Position numbers and translations under genes: made by a program
Assembly: GCF_037023755.1 (NCBI RefSeq)
Contig: NZ_CP146100.1
Span: 5,735,501 to 5,799,500, forward strand
Origin: Saccharopolyspora sp. SCSIO 74807
Lineage (GTDB): Bacteria > Actinomycetota > Actinomycetes > Mycobacteriales > Pseudonocardiaceae
Direction of reading: 5' to 3'
Length of the DNA stretch: 64,000 nucleotides
The notes under the pieces: model-generated
Told to the model about the DNA's origin: nothing
Database searches by the model: none
Seen by the model: only the letters and a program-made list of their open reading frames with translations
Shown: positions 34,003 through 42,542 of the stretch, one piece after another
Numbering within the stretch: position 1 is the first letter of the stretch
How the letters are laid out: the number at the start of each line of letters is the position of its first letter

Positions 34003-35460
34003 TCAGTAGCGGTAGTGTTCGGGTTTGTAGGGCCCGTTGACGTCGACGCCGATGTACTCGGCCTGGGCCTTGGTCATGCGGGTGAGGTTGACCCCGAGCG
34101 CGTCCAGGTGCAGCCGGGCGACCTTCTCGTCCAGCAGCTTCGGCAGCACGTACACGTCCTTGCCGTACTCACCCGGCTTGGTCCACAACTCGATCTGCGC
34201 CAGCGTCTGGTTCGTGAACGAGTTCGACATCACGAAACTCGGGTGCCCGGTCGCGTTACCCAGGTTCAACAACCGGCCCTCGGACAACACCAGGATCGAG
34301 TGCCCATCGGTGAACGTGAACTCGTGCACCTGCGGCTTGATCTCGACCTTCCGCACACCCGGAGTCTTCTCCAACCCCGCCATGTCGATCTCGTTGTCGA
34401 AATGCCCGATATTGCCCACGATCGCCTGATGCTTCATCCGGCTCATGTGCTCAGCGGTGATGATGTCGAAGTTCCCGGTGGTGGTGATGAAGATGTCCGC
34501 GAACTCAACGACCTCGTCCAAGGTCTTGACCTCGTAGCCCTCCATCGCCGCCTGCAACGCGCAGATCGGGTCGATCTCGGTGACGATCACCCGAGCACCC
34601 TGGCCCCGCAGCGACTCCGCCGAGCCCTTACCGACATCGCCGAACCCGGCGATCACCGCGACCTTGCCACCAATGAGCACGTCGGTGGCGCGGTTGATGC
34701 CATCGACCAGCGAGTGCCGGCAGCCGTACTTGTTGTCGAACTTCGACTTCGTCACCGAGTCGTTCACATTGATCGCCGGGAACAACAGCTCCTCCGACTT
34801 GACCAACTCGACCAGCTTGTGCACACCGGTCGTGGTCTCCTCGGTAACGCCCTTGATCTCCTTCGCCAGCGTCGTGAACCGCTGGGCATCCTGCTCCAGG
34901 CTCTTACGCAGCGTCGACAGCACGACCTTGAACTCGTCCGGGTCGTCCTCAGTCGGCTGCGGCACCGCACCCGCGGCCTCGAACTCGACACCCTTGTGCA
35001 CCAGCAGCGTCGCGTCACCACCATCGTCCAGGATCATGTTCGCGAGCTTGCCGCCGCCGAACTCCCAGAGCTGGTTGGTGCACCACCAGTAATCCTCGAG
35101 CGTCTCACCCTTCCACGCGAACACCGGCACACCAGCAGGCTTGTCCGCAGTACCGCCACCGACCACGACCGCCGCCGCGGCCTCGTCCTGGGTCGAGAAA
35201 ATGTTGCACGACACCCACCGCACATCCGCGCCCAGCTCAACCAGCGTCTCGATGAGCACCGCCGTCTGCACCGTCATGTGCAACGAACCTGCGATCCGCG
35301 CGCCCTTCAGCGGCTTCGAGTCCGCATACTCCCGGCGAGTCGCCATCAAACCCGGCATCTCATGCTCCGCCAGCCGGATCTGGTGCCGACCGGACTCGGC
35401 CAGTCCCAGATCAGCGACGGCGAAATCGAGGCCATTGACCTTCTGCAAATTAACGCTCAT
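34003..35460 (-). CDS. ahcY: S-adenosylhomocysteinase
   Basis: This 485-residue NAD-dependent SAH hydrolase splits S-adenosylhomocysteine into adenosine and homocysteine, relieving product inhibition of methyltransferases. It has the N-terminal [23 protein letters not shown] and [16 protein letters not shown]. The NAD loop [31 protein letters not shown], and the conserved C terminus ending [10 protein letters not shown], complete it. An insertion after [13 protein letters not shown] is typical of longer actinobacterial versions. Its leader carries a SAH riboswitch and attenuator. The start is ATG at 35460, after GAGGAACGGAGC. Confidence 0.97.
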   Translation of the reverse strand: MSVNLQKVNGLDFAVADLGLAESGRHQIRLAEHEMPGLMATRREYADSKPLKGARIAGSLHMTVQTAVLIETLVELGADVRWVSCNIFSTQDEAAAAVVVGGGTADKPAGVPVFAWKGETLEDYWWCTNQLWEFGGGKLANMILDDGGDATLLVHKGVEFEAAGAVPQPTEDDPDEFKVVLSTLRKSLEQDAQRFTTLAKEIKGVTEETTTGVHKLVELVKSEELLFPAINVNDSVTKSKFDNKYGCRHSLVDGINRATDVLIGGKVAVIAGFGDVGKGSAESLRGQGARVIVTEIDPICALQAAMEGYEVKTLDEVVEFADIFITTTGNFDIITAEHMSRMKHQAIVGNIGHFDNEIDMAGLEKTPGVRKVEIKPQVHEFTFTDGHSILVLSEGRLLNLGNATGHPSFVMSNSFTNQTLAQIELWTKPGEYGKDVYVLPKLLDEKVARLHLDALGVNLTRMTKAQAEYIGVDVNGPYKPEHYRY

Positions 35461-35499
35461 GATTCTTCAGCTCCGTTCCTCGGCGAGTTCGCCACGGCG

Positions 35500-35520
35500 C
35501 GTGGTGCCGCACACACCACG
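35500..35520 (-). other. Hairpin in the ahcY leader, near the ribosome site
   Basis: Perfect 7-bp arms CGTGGTG and CACCACG with a 7-base loop lie about 40 bases upstream of the start codon. An alternative stem CCACG/CGTGG (35492-35504) overlaps it, so the two are mutually exclusive. Confidence 0.45.
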
Positions 35521-35620
35521 AGCGCATGGCTTGAAAGACTTCCGCGCCGTGCGCGGGAAAGCGAACGAGTGCTCGCAGAAGCGACCCTGCTTCCGCGGCA
35601 ACACCGGTCGGCCGAAATGC

Positions 35621-35652
35621 GAAAAGGGCGCCTCCTCTCGGAGGCGCCCTTC
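35621..35652 (-). terminator. Attenuator terminator of the SAH riboswitch
   Basis: On the minus strand GAAGGGCGCCTCC, loop GAGA, then GGAGGCGCCCTTTTC forms a 13-bp perfect stem ending in a short U-run. Its 5' arm contains GCGCCT, the 3' strand of the aptamer pseudoknot. Terminator and ligand-bound aptamer are therefore mutually exclusive. Confidence 0.92.
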
Positions 35653-35718
35653 ACCGTCCTTCCGGCTGCACCGGTGGTCGAGCGTGGCGGACTTGGTCCG
35701 TTGCAGCGCCTCTCGACC
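35641..35718 (-). promoter_or_regulatory. S-adenosylhomocysteine riboswitch aptamer
   Basis: Read on the minus strand, P1 is GGTCGAG (35718-35712) with CTCGACC (35682-35676). Inside it is the conserved GGCGCTGCAA, then P2 CGGAC/GTCCG and CCACG. After P1 comes P4, CACCG (35676-35672) with CGGTG (35656-35652). The final strand GCGCCT (35646-35641) pairs back with AGGCGC of the core as a pseudoknot. This order and the CGCTGCAA core match the SAH riboswitch fold. It lies upstream of ahcY, the expected target. Binding SAH should prevent the attenuator forming and switch ahcY on. Confidence 0.9.
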
Positions 35719-35788
35719 ATCGGCCGACACCACGACCTGGCTGGGTCGCAGGGTGGCTCGATTGCAGCCCGAGATCGATTTGGCATCA

Positions 35789-35818
35789 AGTGTGGCAGGC
35801 TCCGCAGCGACGCGTCAA
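35789..35818 (-). promoter_or_regulatory. Promoter of ahcY
   Basis: On the minus strand TTGACG, an 18-base spacer and CACACT fit a sigma-70-type promoter. The predicted start is about 35782, some 65 bases before the aptamer. Confidence 0.55.
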
Positions 35819-35847
35819 CGCCGCTCCCGAGCCCCGTGCGGGCGTGC

Positions 35848-37509
35848 TCAGGAATCCGCGGGGAGCACGCGCTGCCGCCCGTGCGCGGCGAACTCGGCTT
35901 CGAGCGCGGACTTGTCCTCGTCGCTCATCAAGCTGTAGTCCGGGCCGCCCCGGCCGGTCCACCAGTACACCCGGTCCGCGCACCGCCAGGCCCGCTCGCG
36001 CAGCACGTTCTTGCGCAGCTTGTCCGATCCCGTGGTCGGGAGTCCGGTCGAGACGCGGAGGAACCGCGGCACCGCCTTGATTCCCAAATCCGGTTGCGCG
36101 CTGAGGAAACCGGCGAATTCCACCGGGTCGAACTCGGCACCGCCGCGCAGTTCGACGGCCGCCATGGCCCGGTCGCCGGTGCGCGGATCGGGAACCGCGA
36201 ACGCCGCGGCCAGCACCACGTCCGGGTGCCGCCGCAGCACCCGTTCCACCAGCAGCGCGGAGAAGTTCTCGCCGTCGACCCGGATCCAGTCGCCCTGCCT
36301 GCCCGCGAAGTACAGGAAACCGCGCTCGTCGAGGTAGCCGAGATCACCGGTCCAGTACCAGCCGTTGCGGACCCGCTGCGCATCGGCCGTTTCGTTCTTG
36401 TAGTAGCCCTCGAACCGGGCGGCGGCCGCCTTGTCGACGATCTCCCCGATCGCCTCGCCCGGGTTGCGCAGCCGCCCGTACTCGTCCAGCCGGGCGGGCG
36501 GGCAGGTGCCCAACGTGTCCGGATCGACCACGGCCACCGCTTCGCTGGACGGCTTGCCCAGGGAATCCGGCGGCGCGTCCGGATCGTTGCGGACGTGCCC
36601 GGAGCCCTCGCTGGAGCCGTAGCCCTCCTGGAGCACGCAGTCGAAGCGGCGGGCGAACTCGGCCTGGTCCTCCGGGGACGCTTCGGTGCCGAAGGCGTGG
36701 GTGAGCGTGTTGTCGCCGTCGTCGTCGCGTTCGGGTGTCGCGAGCAGGTAGGCGATGGACTTTCCGACGTAGGTGAAGTACGTGATGCCGAAGTACCGGA
36801 CGTCGTCGATGAACCGGGAAGCGGAGAACTTCGGCGTCAAGCACACGGTGCAACCCGCCGCCAGCGCCGGAGCCCACAGCGCCATCAGCGCGTTGCCGTG
36901 GAACAGCGGCATGCAGCAGTAGCAGACGTCGTCGGCCGTGACGCCGTACTTCTCGCCGGTGGCGTAGCCGAGGCGGGTGAGCCGTCCTTGCGTGCACCGC
37001 GCGGCTTTCGAGGTCCCGGTGGTGCCGGAGGTGAACAGCAGCAGGAACAGCGCGGACTCGTCGACGCCGTCGTGGGCATGCGGCGGTTCGGCGTGCGCGG
37101 TGACGAGTTCGCCGTACCCGGGCTCGTCGACCAGCAGGAACCGCTCCGGCGGGACGCCGATGTCGAGCCCGGCCAGCCGGTCCCAACCGGTCCGGTCGGT
37201 GATGATCAGCTGGCAGTCGACATGCCGGACCTGAGCTTCCAGGTCCGCACCTCGGTGCGTCGGGTTGATCCCGGCGATGGTCGCTCCGGCCAGTGCGGCA
37301 CCGCCGAGCCAGAAGATGTGCTCCGGCACGTTCTCCAGCAGCACGCCGATGTGGAACGGGCCGTCGGCGCGGAACTCGCGGGCGATGGCCGCCCGGGCCG
37401 CGCTCTCCTGTACGACCTCGTCCCAGCTCCAGGTGCGCTCTCTGGTGCGCAGCCCCGCCTTGCGGTCGCCCTGCCGCGCCAACAGCTGGTCGGCGATCGT
37501 CCGTTCCAT
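35848..37509 (-). CDS. Acyl-CoA synthetase (FadD-type)
   Basis: This 553-residue adenylate-forming ligase has the P-loop LLLFTSGTTGTSKAARCTQG (about residues 156-175), EGYGSSEG and TGDLGYLDERGFLYFAGRQGD. A typical C-terminal hinge follows, with the Lys in GSDKLRKNVLRE. The overall pattern resembles mycobacterial FadD17-type ligases acting on steroid side chains or other hydrophobic acids. Its start lies 7 bases after the stop of an old yellow enzyme gene, so it is the last gene of the TetR-SDR-OYE-ligase run. The substrate is inferred to be lipophilic. Confidence 0.92.
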   Translation of the reverse strand: MERTIADQLLARQGDRKAGLRTRERTWSWDEVVQESAARAAIAREFRADGPFHIGVLLENVPEHIFWLGGAALAGATIAGINPTHRGADLEAQVRHVDCQLIITDRTGWDRLAGLDIGVPPERFLLVDEPGYGELVTAHAEPPHAHDGVDESALFLLLFTSGTTGTSKAARCTQGRLTRLGYATGEKYGVTADDVCYCCMPLFHGNALMALWAPALAAGCTVCLTPKFSASRFIDDVRYFGITYFTYVGKSIAYLLATPERDDDGDNTLTHAFGTEASPEDQAEFARRFDCVLQEGYGSSEGSGHVRNDPDAPPDSLGKPSSEAVAVVDPDTLGTCPPARLDEYGRLRNPGEAIGEIVDKAAAARFEGYYKNETADAQRVRNGWYWTGDLGYLDERGFLYFAGRQGDWIRVDGENFSALLVERVLRRHPDVVLAAAFAVPDPRTGDRAMAAVELRGGAEFDPVEFAGFLSAQPDLGIKAVPRFLRVSTGLPTTGSDKLRKNVLRERAWRCADRVYWWTGRGGPDYSLMSDEDKSALEAEFAAHGRQRVLPADS

Positions 37510-37516
37510 CGGCCGC

Positions 37517-38701
37517 TCACCCCTCGGGCACGAGCACGCAGCGGGTCCGCCGGTAGATCGTCGGCATGCATTTGTTGCAGTGGATGCACAACGACTTGTC
37601 GCGTTCGCCCGCCTGAATTCGGTTGATCAGGTCCGGCTCGCGCAGCAGCGCGCGGGCCATCGCCACGAACTGGAAGCCCTCGGACATCGCCAGGTCCATG
37701 GTTTCCTTACTGGTGATGCCGCCGAGCAGCACCAGCGGCAGCCGGACGGCAGCGCGGATCTGGCGGGCCTGTTCCAGCAAGAACGCATCTTCGTACGGGT
37801 AGCTGCGGATGAGGGCCTTGCCGACCAGTTGCACGCCGAGCTTGACGGGCTGCTTCATCGCACCGGCGAACTCCTGCAGCGGCGCGTCGCCGCGGAACAG
37901 GTACATCGGGTTGCGCAACGAACTGCCCGCGGTGAGCTCGATCGCGTCGACGCTGCCGTCGGCTTCCAGCCAGCGCGCGACCTGCGCGGCCTCATCGACC
38001 CAGAACCCGCCGGGCGCCCCGTCGTCCATGTTCAGCTTCGCCAGCACCGCGATCCGGTCCCCGACCGCGTCCCGCACCGCGCGGGCGGTCTGCAACGCCG
38101 GACGGGCCCGGTTGCGCAGTTCGCCGCCGTAGGAATCCTTGCGGCGGTTGAGGTTCGGGCTCAGGAACGAGCTGATGAAGTAGTTGTGCCCGAAATGCAG
38201 TTCCACCGCGTCGAAGCCGCACTCGATCGCCTGCTCGGCCGCCTCGGCGTGCTGCCTGGCGATCCGGTCGATGTCGGCGGCGGAGGCGGCCTTGGTCAGG
38301 CTCATGCTCGCGGCGTGCAGCCGGCGGGACGCCGACAGCGCCGGAGATCCGAGCTCCAACGCCGGTGCGACCGGACCGGCGTGCCCGAGCTGGGCCGACA
38401 CCGCGGCCCCTTCGTCGTGCACCGCGTCGGTGAGGCGGCGCAGCCCCGGCAGCGCCTCGGGACGCCAGTACAGCTGGTGCTTGGCCGAGCGCCCGTCCGG
38501 CGACACCGCGCAGTAGGCGACCGTGGTCATCCCGGCGCCCCCGGCCGCGACCTGGCGGTGGAACTCGATCAGGTCGTCGGACACCAGCGATTTCGGCGTC
38601 CTGCCTTCGAAAGTGGCTGCCTTGAGCACCCGGTTCCGCAGCGTCACCGGGCCGAGCCGGGCGGGTTGCAGCGGGTCGGGTGCGGACTGCGGCTCGCTCA
38701 C
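37517..38701 (-). CDS. NADH:flavin oxidoreductase / old yellow enzyme family
   Basis: This 394-residue TIM-barrel flavoprotein has the FMN and active-site signature GHAGPV and ELHFGHNYFISSFLSPNLNRRKDSYGGELRNRAR (residues about 170-204). Near the end it has four cysteines (CIHCNKCMPTIYRRTRC), spaced for a possible Fe-S cluster as in 2,4-dienoyl-CoA reductases. It lacks the extra FAD/NADPH domain of those enzymes. It probably reduces an activated alkene. It is co-oriented with the ligase (7-base gap) and 124 bases from the upstream SDR. Confidence 0.9.
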   Translation of the reverse strand: MSEPQSAPDPLQPARLGPVTLRNRVLKAATFEGRTPKSLVSDDLIEFHRQVAAGGAGMTTVAYCAVSPDGRSAKHQLYWRPEALPGLRRLTDAVHDEGAAVSAQLGHAGPVAPALELGSPALSASRRLHAASMSLTKAASAADIDRIARQHAEAAEQAIECGFDAVELHFGHNYFISSFLSPNLNRRKDSYGGELRNRARPALQTARAVRDAVGDRIAVLAKLNMDDGAPGGFWVDEAAQVARWLEADGSVDAIELTAGSSLRNPMYLFRGDAPLQEFAGAMKQPVKLGVQLVGKALIRSYPYEDAFLLEQARQIRAAVRLPLVLLGGITSKETMDLAMSEGFQFVAMARALLREPDLINRIQAGERDKSLCIHCNKCMPTIYRRTRCVLVPEG

Positions 38702-38825
38702 TCGGGAACCTCCGTTCGGTTGCGCGGACGCCGCGCCAAGCTAGCCCGCAGCGCCGCCGGGTCCGGGTCGCGATCCTGCTGACCGGGAGTGCGGACTGCG
38801 GTTTGAACTTCGTCTAGGCAGGCGC

Positions 38826-39581
38826 TCAGAAATCCGCCTGGCCGCCGTCGAGGGGGATGGTGGCTCCGGTCAGGTACCGAGCTTGCGGGCCGACGAGCAT
38901 CGCCACTGCCTCGCCGATGTCCTGTTCGCAGTCGCCGACGTACCGCAGCGGGATCGTCTTGCGGAATTCCGCCGCCTCGGCCGGTCTCGCCTCGGCCCAC
39001 GCCTCCAGACTCGGCGACAGCGCGTGCGGGGCGATGCAGTTGACCCGGATCCCGTCCGGTCCCCACTCCGCGGCGGCGGTGCGGGTCAGCGAGCGGATCG
39101 CCTGCTTGGCCGCCGCGTAGGCGCCGTAGTTCGACGGATCCCAGCGCACCATCGCGGAGGTCACCAGGTTGATGATGTTCCCGCCGCGTTCGGCCAGGTG
39201 CGGATGGCACGCCTTCATGAACGCGAAGGTGGCGAACGGTCCACTTCGGAATCCTCGCTGGAAGTCGTTGTCCTTCATGGACAGCAGCGGTCCGAAGTGG
39301 CCGGAGTAAGCGTTGTTCACCAGGATGTCCACGCCGCCCATGGCCGAAACGACGTCCGCGACGAGCCCCGGGATCGCGTCCAGATCGGTGACGTCGCAGC
39401 CGAACGGCGCCGCGTTCGCACCGCGTTCGCGCACCAGTTCGCAGGTCCGCGCCAGCTTCGATTCCGTGCGGCCCAGCACGGCCACGGACGCACCGGCGCC
39501 GGCCAGCGCCAACGCGATCCCCTGGCCCACGCCCTGGCCCGCGCCGGTCACGATCGCGACCTTGCCGTCGAGATCTCCCAT
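38826..39581 (-). CDS. Short-chain dehydrogenase/reductase
   Basis: This 251-residue classical SDR has TGAGQGVGQGIALALAGAG (residues 12-30), NNAYSGHFGPL (an NNAG variant), LVTSAMV and the catalytic YAAAK in YGAYAAAKQAIRS. PDGIRVNCIAPHALSPS follows the catalytic Lys. It would oxidise or reduce a hydroxy/keto group with NAD(P). It lies 30 bases downstream of a TetR gene, probably in one operon, ahead of the old yellow enzyme. Confidence 0.93.
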   Translation of the reverse strand: MGDLDGKVAIVTGAGQGVGQGIALALAGAGASVAVLGRTESKLARTCELVRERGANAAPFGCDVTDLDAIPGLVADVVSAMGGVDILVNNAYSGHFGPLLSMKDNDFQRGFRSGPFATFAFMKACHPHLAERGGNIINLVTSAMVRWDPSNYGAYAAAKQAIRSLTRTAAAEWGPDGIRVNCIAPHALSPSLEAWAEARPAEAAEFRKTIPLRYVGDCEQDIGEAVAMLVGPQARYLTGATIPLDGGQADF

Positions 39582-39611
39582 CGTGGCCTCCTGTCTCGCC
39601 TCCGCGGGCGG

Positions 39612-40235
39612 TCAGTTCCGGTCGCATGAGTTCGAGCGCGGCGCCAGCAGCAGCTCGGCGCCCATCCGGATGTCAGACTCCGAGTCCACAATGGACACTC
39701 GCGCGTTGAGGCTGGCCTGCAGTACGCCGTACCAGAGCTGCAGCAGCAACCGCACCAGCGCCATGTCCTGCGCGGTGGGCGTCCGGATGCCCAGCACCCG
39801 CAGGATCAGGTCGCGGAAGGTCCGGTCGATCCGGCCGACGTCGGGCACCGTCGCGGCGTTCGCGGTGTTCGACGACTGCAGCATGGCCACCGCGAGCGTT
39901 GGCTTGCGCAGCAGCTCCCGGCTGGCGCTGACCAGGACTTGCGCGACCGCTTCCGCCGGTTCGGCAGCCGGGTCGGGACCGGACCGGGTGCGCTCGTCGA
40001 AGCGCTCGACCCGGTCGGCCATCACCGCGGTGAACAGGTGGGTCTTGGACGGGAAGTAGCGGTAGAGCGTTCCGATGGCGACCCCGGCGTCCTTCGCCAC
40101 CTCGTGCATCTGCACCCGCTCGAGGCCCTTCTCCGCGCCGATGTGCGCGGCGGCGCGCAGGATGCGCTCGCGCCGCTCGACCTGGCCGGGTGAGCTGGGC
40201 TCCGCAGCCGTCCTCGCCTCGGCGATGCGCGGCAC
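39612..40235 (-). CDS. TetR-family regulator, KstR-like
   Basis: This 207-residue TetR regulator has RRERILRAAAHIGAEKGLERVQMHEVAKDAGVAIGTLYRYFPSKTHLF, close in style to the KstR steroid-degradation repressors. Its ligand domain ends LLLQLWYGVLQASLNAR. The start is GTG at 40235, five bases after GGAGGGG. It is the first gene of the run TetR-SDR-OYE-ligase and divergent from a secreted lipase, so it probably controls both sides. I did not find a KstR-like TnnAACnnGTTnnA site nearby. Confidence 0.9.
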   Translation of the reverse strand: MPRIAEARTAAEPSSPGQVERRERILRAAAHIGAEKGLERVQMHEVAKDAGVAIGTLYRYFPSKTHLFTAVMADRVERFDERTRSGPDPAAEPAEAVAQVLVSASRELLRKPTLAVAMLQSSNTANAATVPDVGRIDRTFRDLILRVLGIRTPTAQDMALVRLLLQLWYGVLQASLNARVSIVDSESDIRMGAELLLAPRSNSCDRN

Positions 40236-40386
40236 TGGCACCCCTCCGTTCGCCTCGTCCGGCCCATGTGTATCCGACTCGGACCGGCGCCGGCCGGGCC
40301 GGTACCGGTGAGTGGGACCGGACCGCCGCCGGGACGCCGCGGCGCGGTTTTCTTCGGCGGCAGCGAATCCGGCCCGGGAGGACCGC

Positions 40387-41568
40387 ATGCTCCGGTCTGT
40401 CGCGAACCACGTGCTCACCGCGCTGCTCGCGGTCGGCTTGACCGCCTCCGGCTGCTCCTCCGGAGGTGTCCGGCAGGAGCCGGAGCTCGCCCCGACGCGG
40501 GGAAGCCTGTCGAGCGCGGTCGAGCTCGACCACCGAAGGCTGCCCAGCGCGCGCAGTGAAGCGCTGATCACCTACGGCTCCGCGAACGCGCGGGACGAGC
40601 CGATCACCGTGACGGGAACGGTCTCGGTTCCCGCCGCGCCACCACCACCGCGCGGCTGGCCGGTGATCAGCTGGGCGCACGGGACCACCGGCACCGCGGA
40701 TGCCTGCGCCCCGTCCGCGGACCGCCCTGGCGGACCGGCGCACTCCTACGTCGGACTCGTCGACCAGGTTCTGGACCGCTGGGTCGCGGCCGGTTACGCG
40801 GTGGTGCAGACCGATTACGAGGGTCTCGGTACCCCCGGCGAGCACCCCTACCTCAACGGCGTGAGCGAGGCGAACACGGTCGTCGACATCGTGCGCGCCG
40901 CGCGGCGGGCGAACCCCGGCATCGGCGCGGACTGGTTCGCGATGGGGCACAGCCAAGGCGGCCAGGCGGCGCTGTTCGCGGCCGCCGAACGGGTTCGTTC
41001 GGAGGTGCCGCTGCGTGCCGCAGTGGCGATCGCGCCCGGCGGTTTCCAGGTGGACCGGACCGCGGAGTTCTTCCGCGCCCGGGCCGGAACTCCGGAGGTG
41101 ACCGCCGCGCTGCCGTTCCTGTCCCCGCTGCTGCTCGGCGCGGTCGCGGCCGACCCCGGCATCGCCGCGGACGAGCTGGTCGCCGACGAGATCCGCCCGC
41201 TGCTCGAGGTCGGTCGCACCGGCTGCCAGGACGACGTCCGGGAGGCCGCGGCGCGGATGCGGCCCCAGCGGGTGTTCCGGGACGACGCCGAGCTCGGTCC
41301 GCTCACCGCGTACCTGCGCAGCCAGGATCCGAGCCGGTTGGCCCTCGGCGTACCGACGCTGGTCCTGCAGGGCACCGACGACGCGCTGGTCGGCAAGCCG
41401 GGGACGGATCAGCTCGTCGGAATGTTGTGCCGCCGTTCTGCGCAGGTCAGCTACCGGGTCTACGACGGTGCCGAGCACCGGCAGGTGCTGGCCGAGTCCC
41501 TGCCGGACGCCGAGCGGTTCGTGGACGCGGTCCGCGCCGGGCGGCCGCCTGCGGGCACGTGCACCTGA
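40387..41568 (+). CDS. Secreted lipoprotein lipase/esterase (LIP family)
   Basis: This 393-residue hydrolase has a lipoprotein signal peptide (LLAVGLTASGCSSG, lipobox Cys about residue 23), so it is anchored outside the membrane. The nucleophile elbow FAMGHSQGGQAALF carries the catalytic Ser. An oxyanion-type VISWAHGTTGTADAC precedes it. TLVLQGTDDALV and a late His (DGAEHRQV) supply the Asp and His. It resembles actinobacterial secreted triacylglycerol lipases. ATG at 40387 follows GGAGG. Confidence 0.92.
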   Translation: MLRSVANHVLTALLAVGLTASGCSSGGVRQEPELAPTRGSLSSAVELDHRRLPSARSEALITYGSANARDEPITVTGTVSVPAAPPPPRGWPVISWAHGTTGTADACAPSADRPGGPAHSYVGLVDQVLDRWVAAGYAVVQTDYEGLGTPGEHPYLNGVSEANTVVDIVRAARRANPGIGADWFAMGHSQGGQAALFAAAERVRSEVPLRAAVAIAPGGFQVDRTAEFFRARAGTPEVTAALPFLSPLLLGAVAADPGIAADELVADEIRPLLEVGRTGCQDDVREAAARMRPQRVFRDDAELGPLTAYLRSQDPSRLALGVPTLVLQGTDDALVGKPGTDQLVGMLCRRSAQVSYRVYDGAEHRQVLAESLPDAERFVDAVRAGRPPAGTCT

Positions 41569-41679
41569 GCACCGGTCCCGGCCAGCGAGATCGCGTCGGT
41601 GGCGGCGAGCGCGCGCACTTATGTTCCGCAACCGGAAAGAGCACGGCCGCACACCGGAAGCAGGCGAAAGGCGCAAGCA

Positions 41680-42465
41680 ATGGACCGCTCGACCTACGGC
41701 CCGTGGGCCGTCATCGCCGGAGGTTCGGAAGGCGTCGGCGAATCGTTCGCGCGGCGACTGGCCGATGCCGGCATCAACAGCGTGCTCATCGCCCGCAAAC
41801 CGGAACCGCTGCGAGCCACGGCCGAAGCGGTGCGCGCCGCCGGAGCCGAGGCCCGCACGCTCGAACTCGACCTGCTCGACCCGGCCGCGCTGGACGAGAT
41901 CCGCGCCGCGACCGATGACCTCGAAGTCGGCCTGCTGATCTTCAACGCGGGCGCGAACACCTACGGGCACGAGTTCGTCACCGGCGATCCGGACCGCACG
42001 CGCGAGGTCATCGACCTGAACATCACCGCGCAGCTCGCGCTGGCGCGGCACTTCGGCGAGGCGATGAAGAACCGGCGGCGCGGCGGAATCCTGCTGGTCG
42101 GGTCGATGGCCGGGTTCATGGGCCAGGCCGAGATCAGCGTCTACTCCGCGGTGAAGGCGTTCGGCCGGGTCTTCGCCGAAGGACTCTGGCTGGAGCTGCG
42201 CGAGTTCGACGTGCACGTGCTGGAGCTGGTGCTCGGCGTCACGAGGACACCGGCGATGCAGCGCGCCGGGTTGCGCTTGGACCTGCCCGGACTCGACGTC
42301 GCCGAACCCGATGACGTGGCGCGGGAGGGTCTCGAGCACCTCGCGGACGGTCCGGTGCGGATCGCGGGTGGCAACGAGCAGGCGGCGCGCAAACGCAACG
42401 AATTCCCCCGCGCGGACCGGATCCTCGCCGCGCACGAGGCGACCCGGCGCCTGATCGGCGGCTGA
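41680..42465 (+). CDS. Short-chain dehydrogenase/reductase
   Basis: This 261-residue SDR has the cofactor loop IAGGSEGVGESFARRLADAG (residues 12-31), NAGANTYGH, LVGSMAGFMG and YSAVKAFGRVFAEGLWLEL with the YxxxK pair. The C terminus is charged (ARKRNEFPRADRI). It follows the lipase by 111 bases on the same strand and is convergent with an HsaA-like gene, with repeat R5 between. Confidence 0.91.
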   Translation: MDRSTYGPWAVIAGGSEGVGESFARRLADAGINSVLIARKPEPLRATAEAVRAAGAEARTLELDLLDPAALDEIRAATDDLEVGLLIFNAGANTYGHEFVTGDPDRTREVIDLNITAQLALARHFGEAMKNRRRGGILLVGSMAGFMGQAEISVYSAVKAFGRVFAEGLWLELREFDVHVLELVLGVTRTPAMQRAGLRLDLPGLDVAEPDDVAREGLEHLADGPVRIAGGNEQAARKRNEFPRADRILAAHEATRRLIGG

Positions 42466-42481
42466 GCGGCGTCTTCCACCT

Positions 42482-42533
42482 GGAGTGAACGGACCGTTCG
42501 TCCCAATAGATTGGACGAGCAGGCCGTTCACTC
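42482..42533 (+). repeat. Nested inverted repeat, copy R5
   Basis: Arms are GGAGTGAACGGACC and AGGCCGTTCACTC with core CCAATAGATTGG. It lies 16 bases after the SDR stop and 9 before the convergent HsaA-like stop. Confidence 0.92.
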
Positions 42534-42542
42534 GGTCCGCAG

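Larger units (their letters stand above)
35461..35847. other. 387-base ahcY leader and promoter region
   Basis: Contains, in minus-strand order, a promoter, the SAH riboswitch, a terminator and a 160-base leader with a hairpin, listed separately. No coding ORF here is supported. Confidence 0.85.

Noticed and set aside
34015-37626. Very long open frame antisense to ahcY and the ligase
   Set aside because: The opposite strand holds well-supported genes with clear motifs; GC-rich codon bias creates long empty frames on the other strand. The translation has no known motif.
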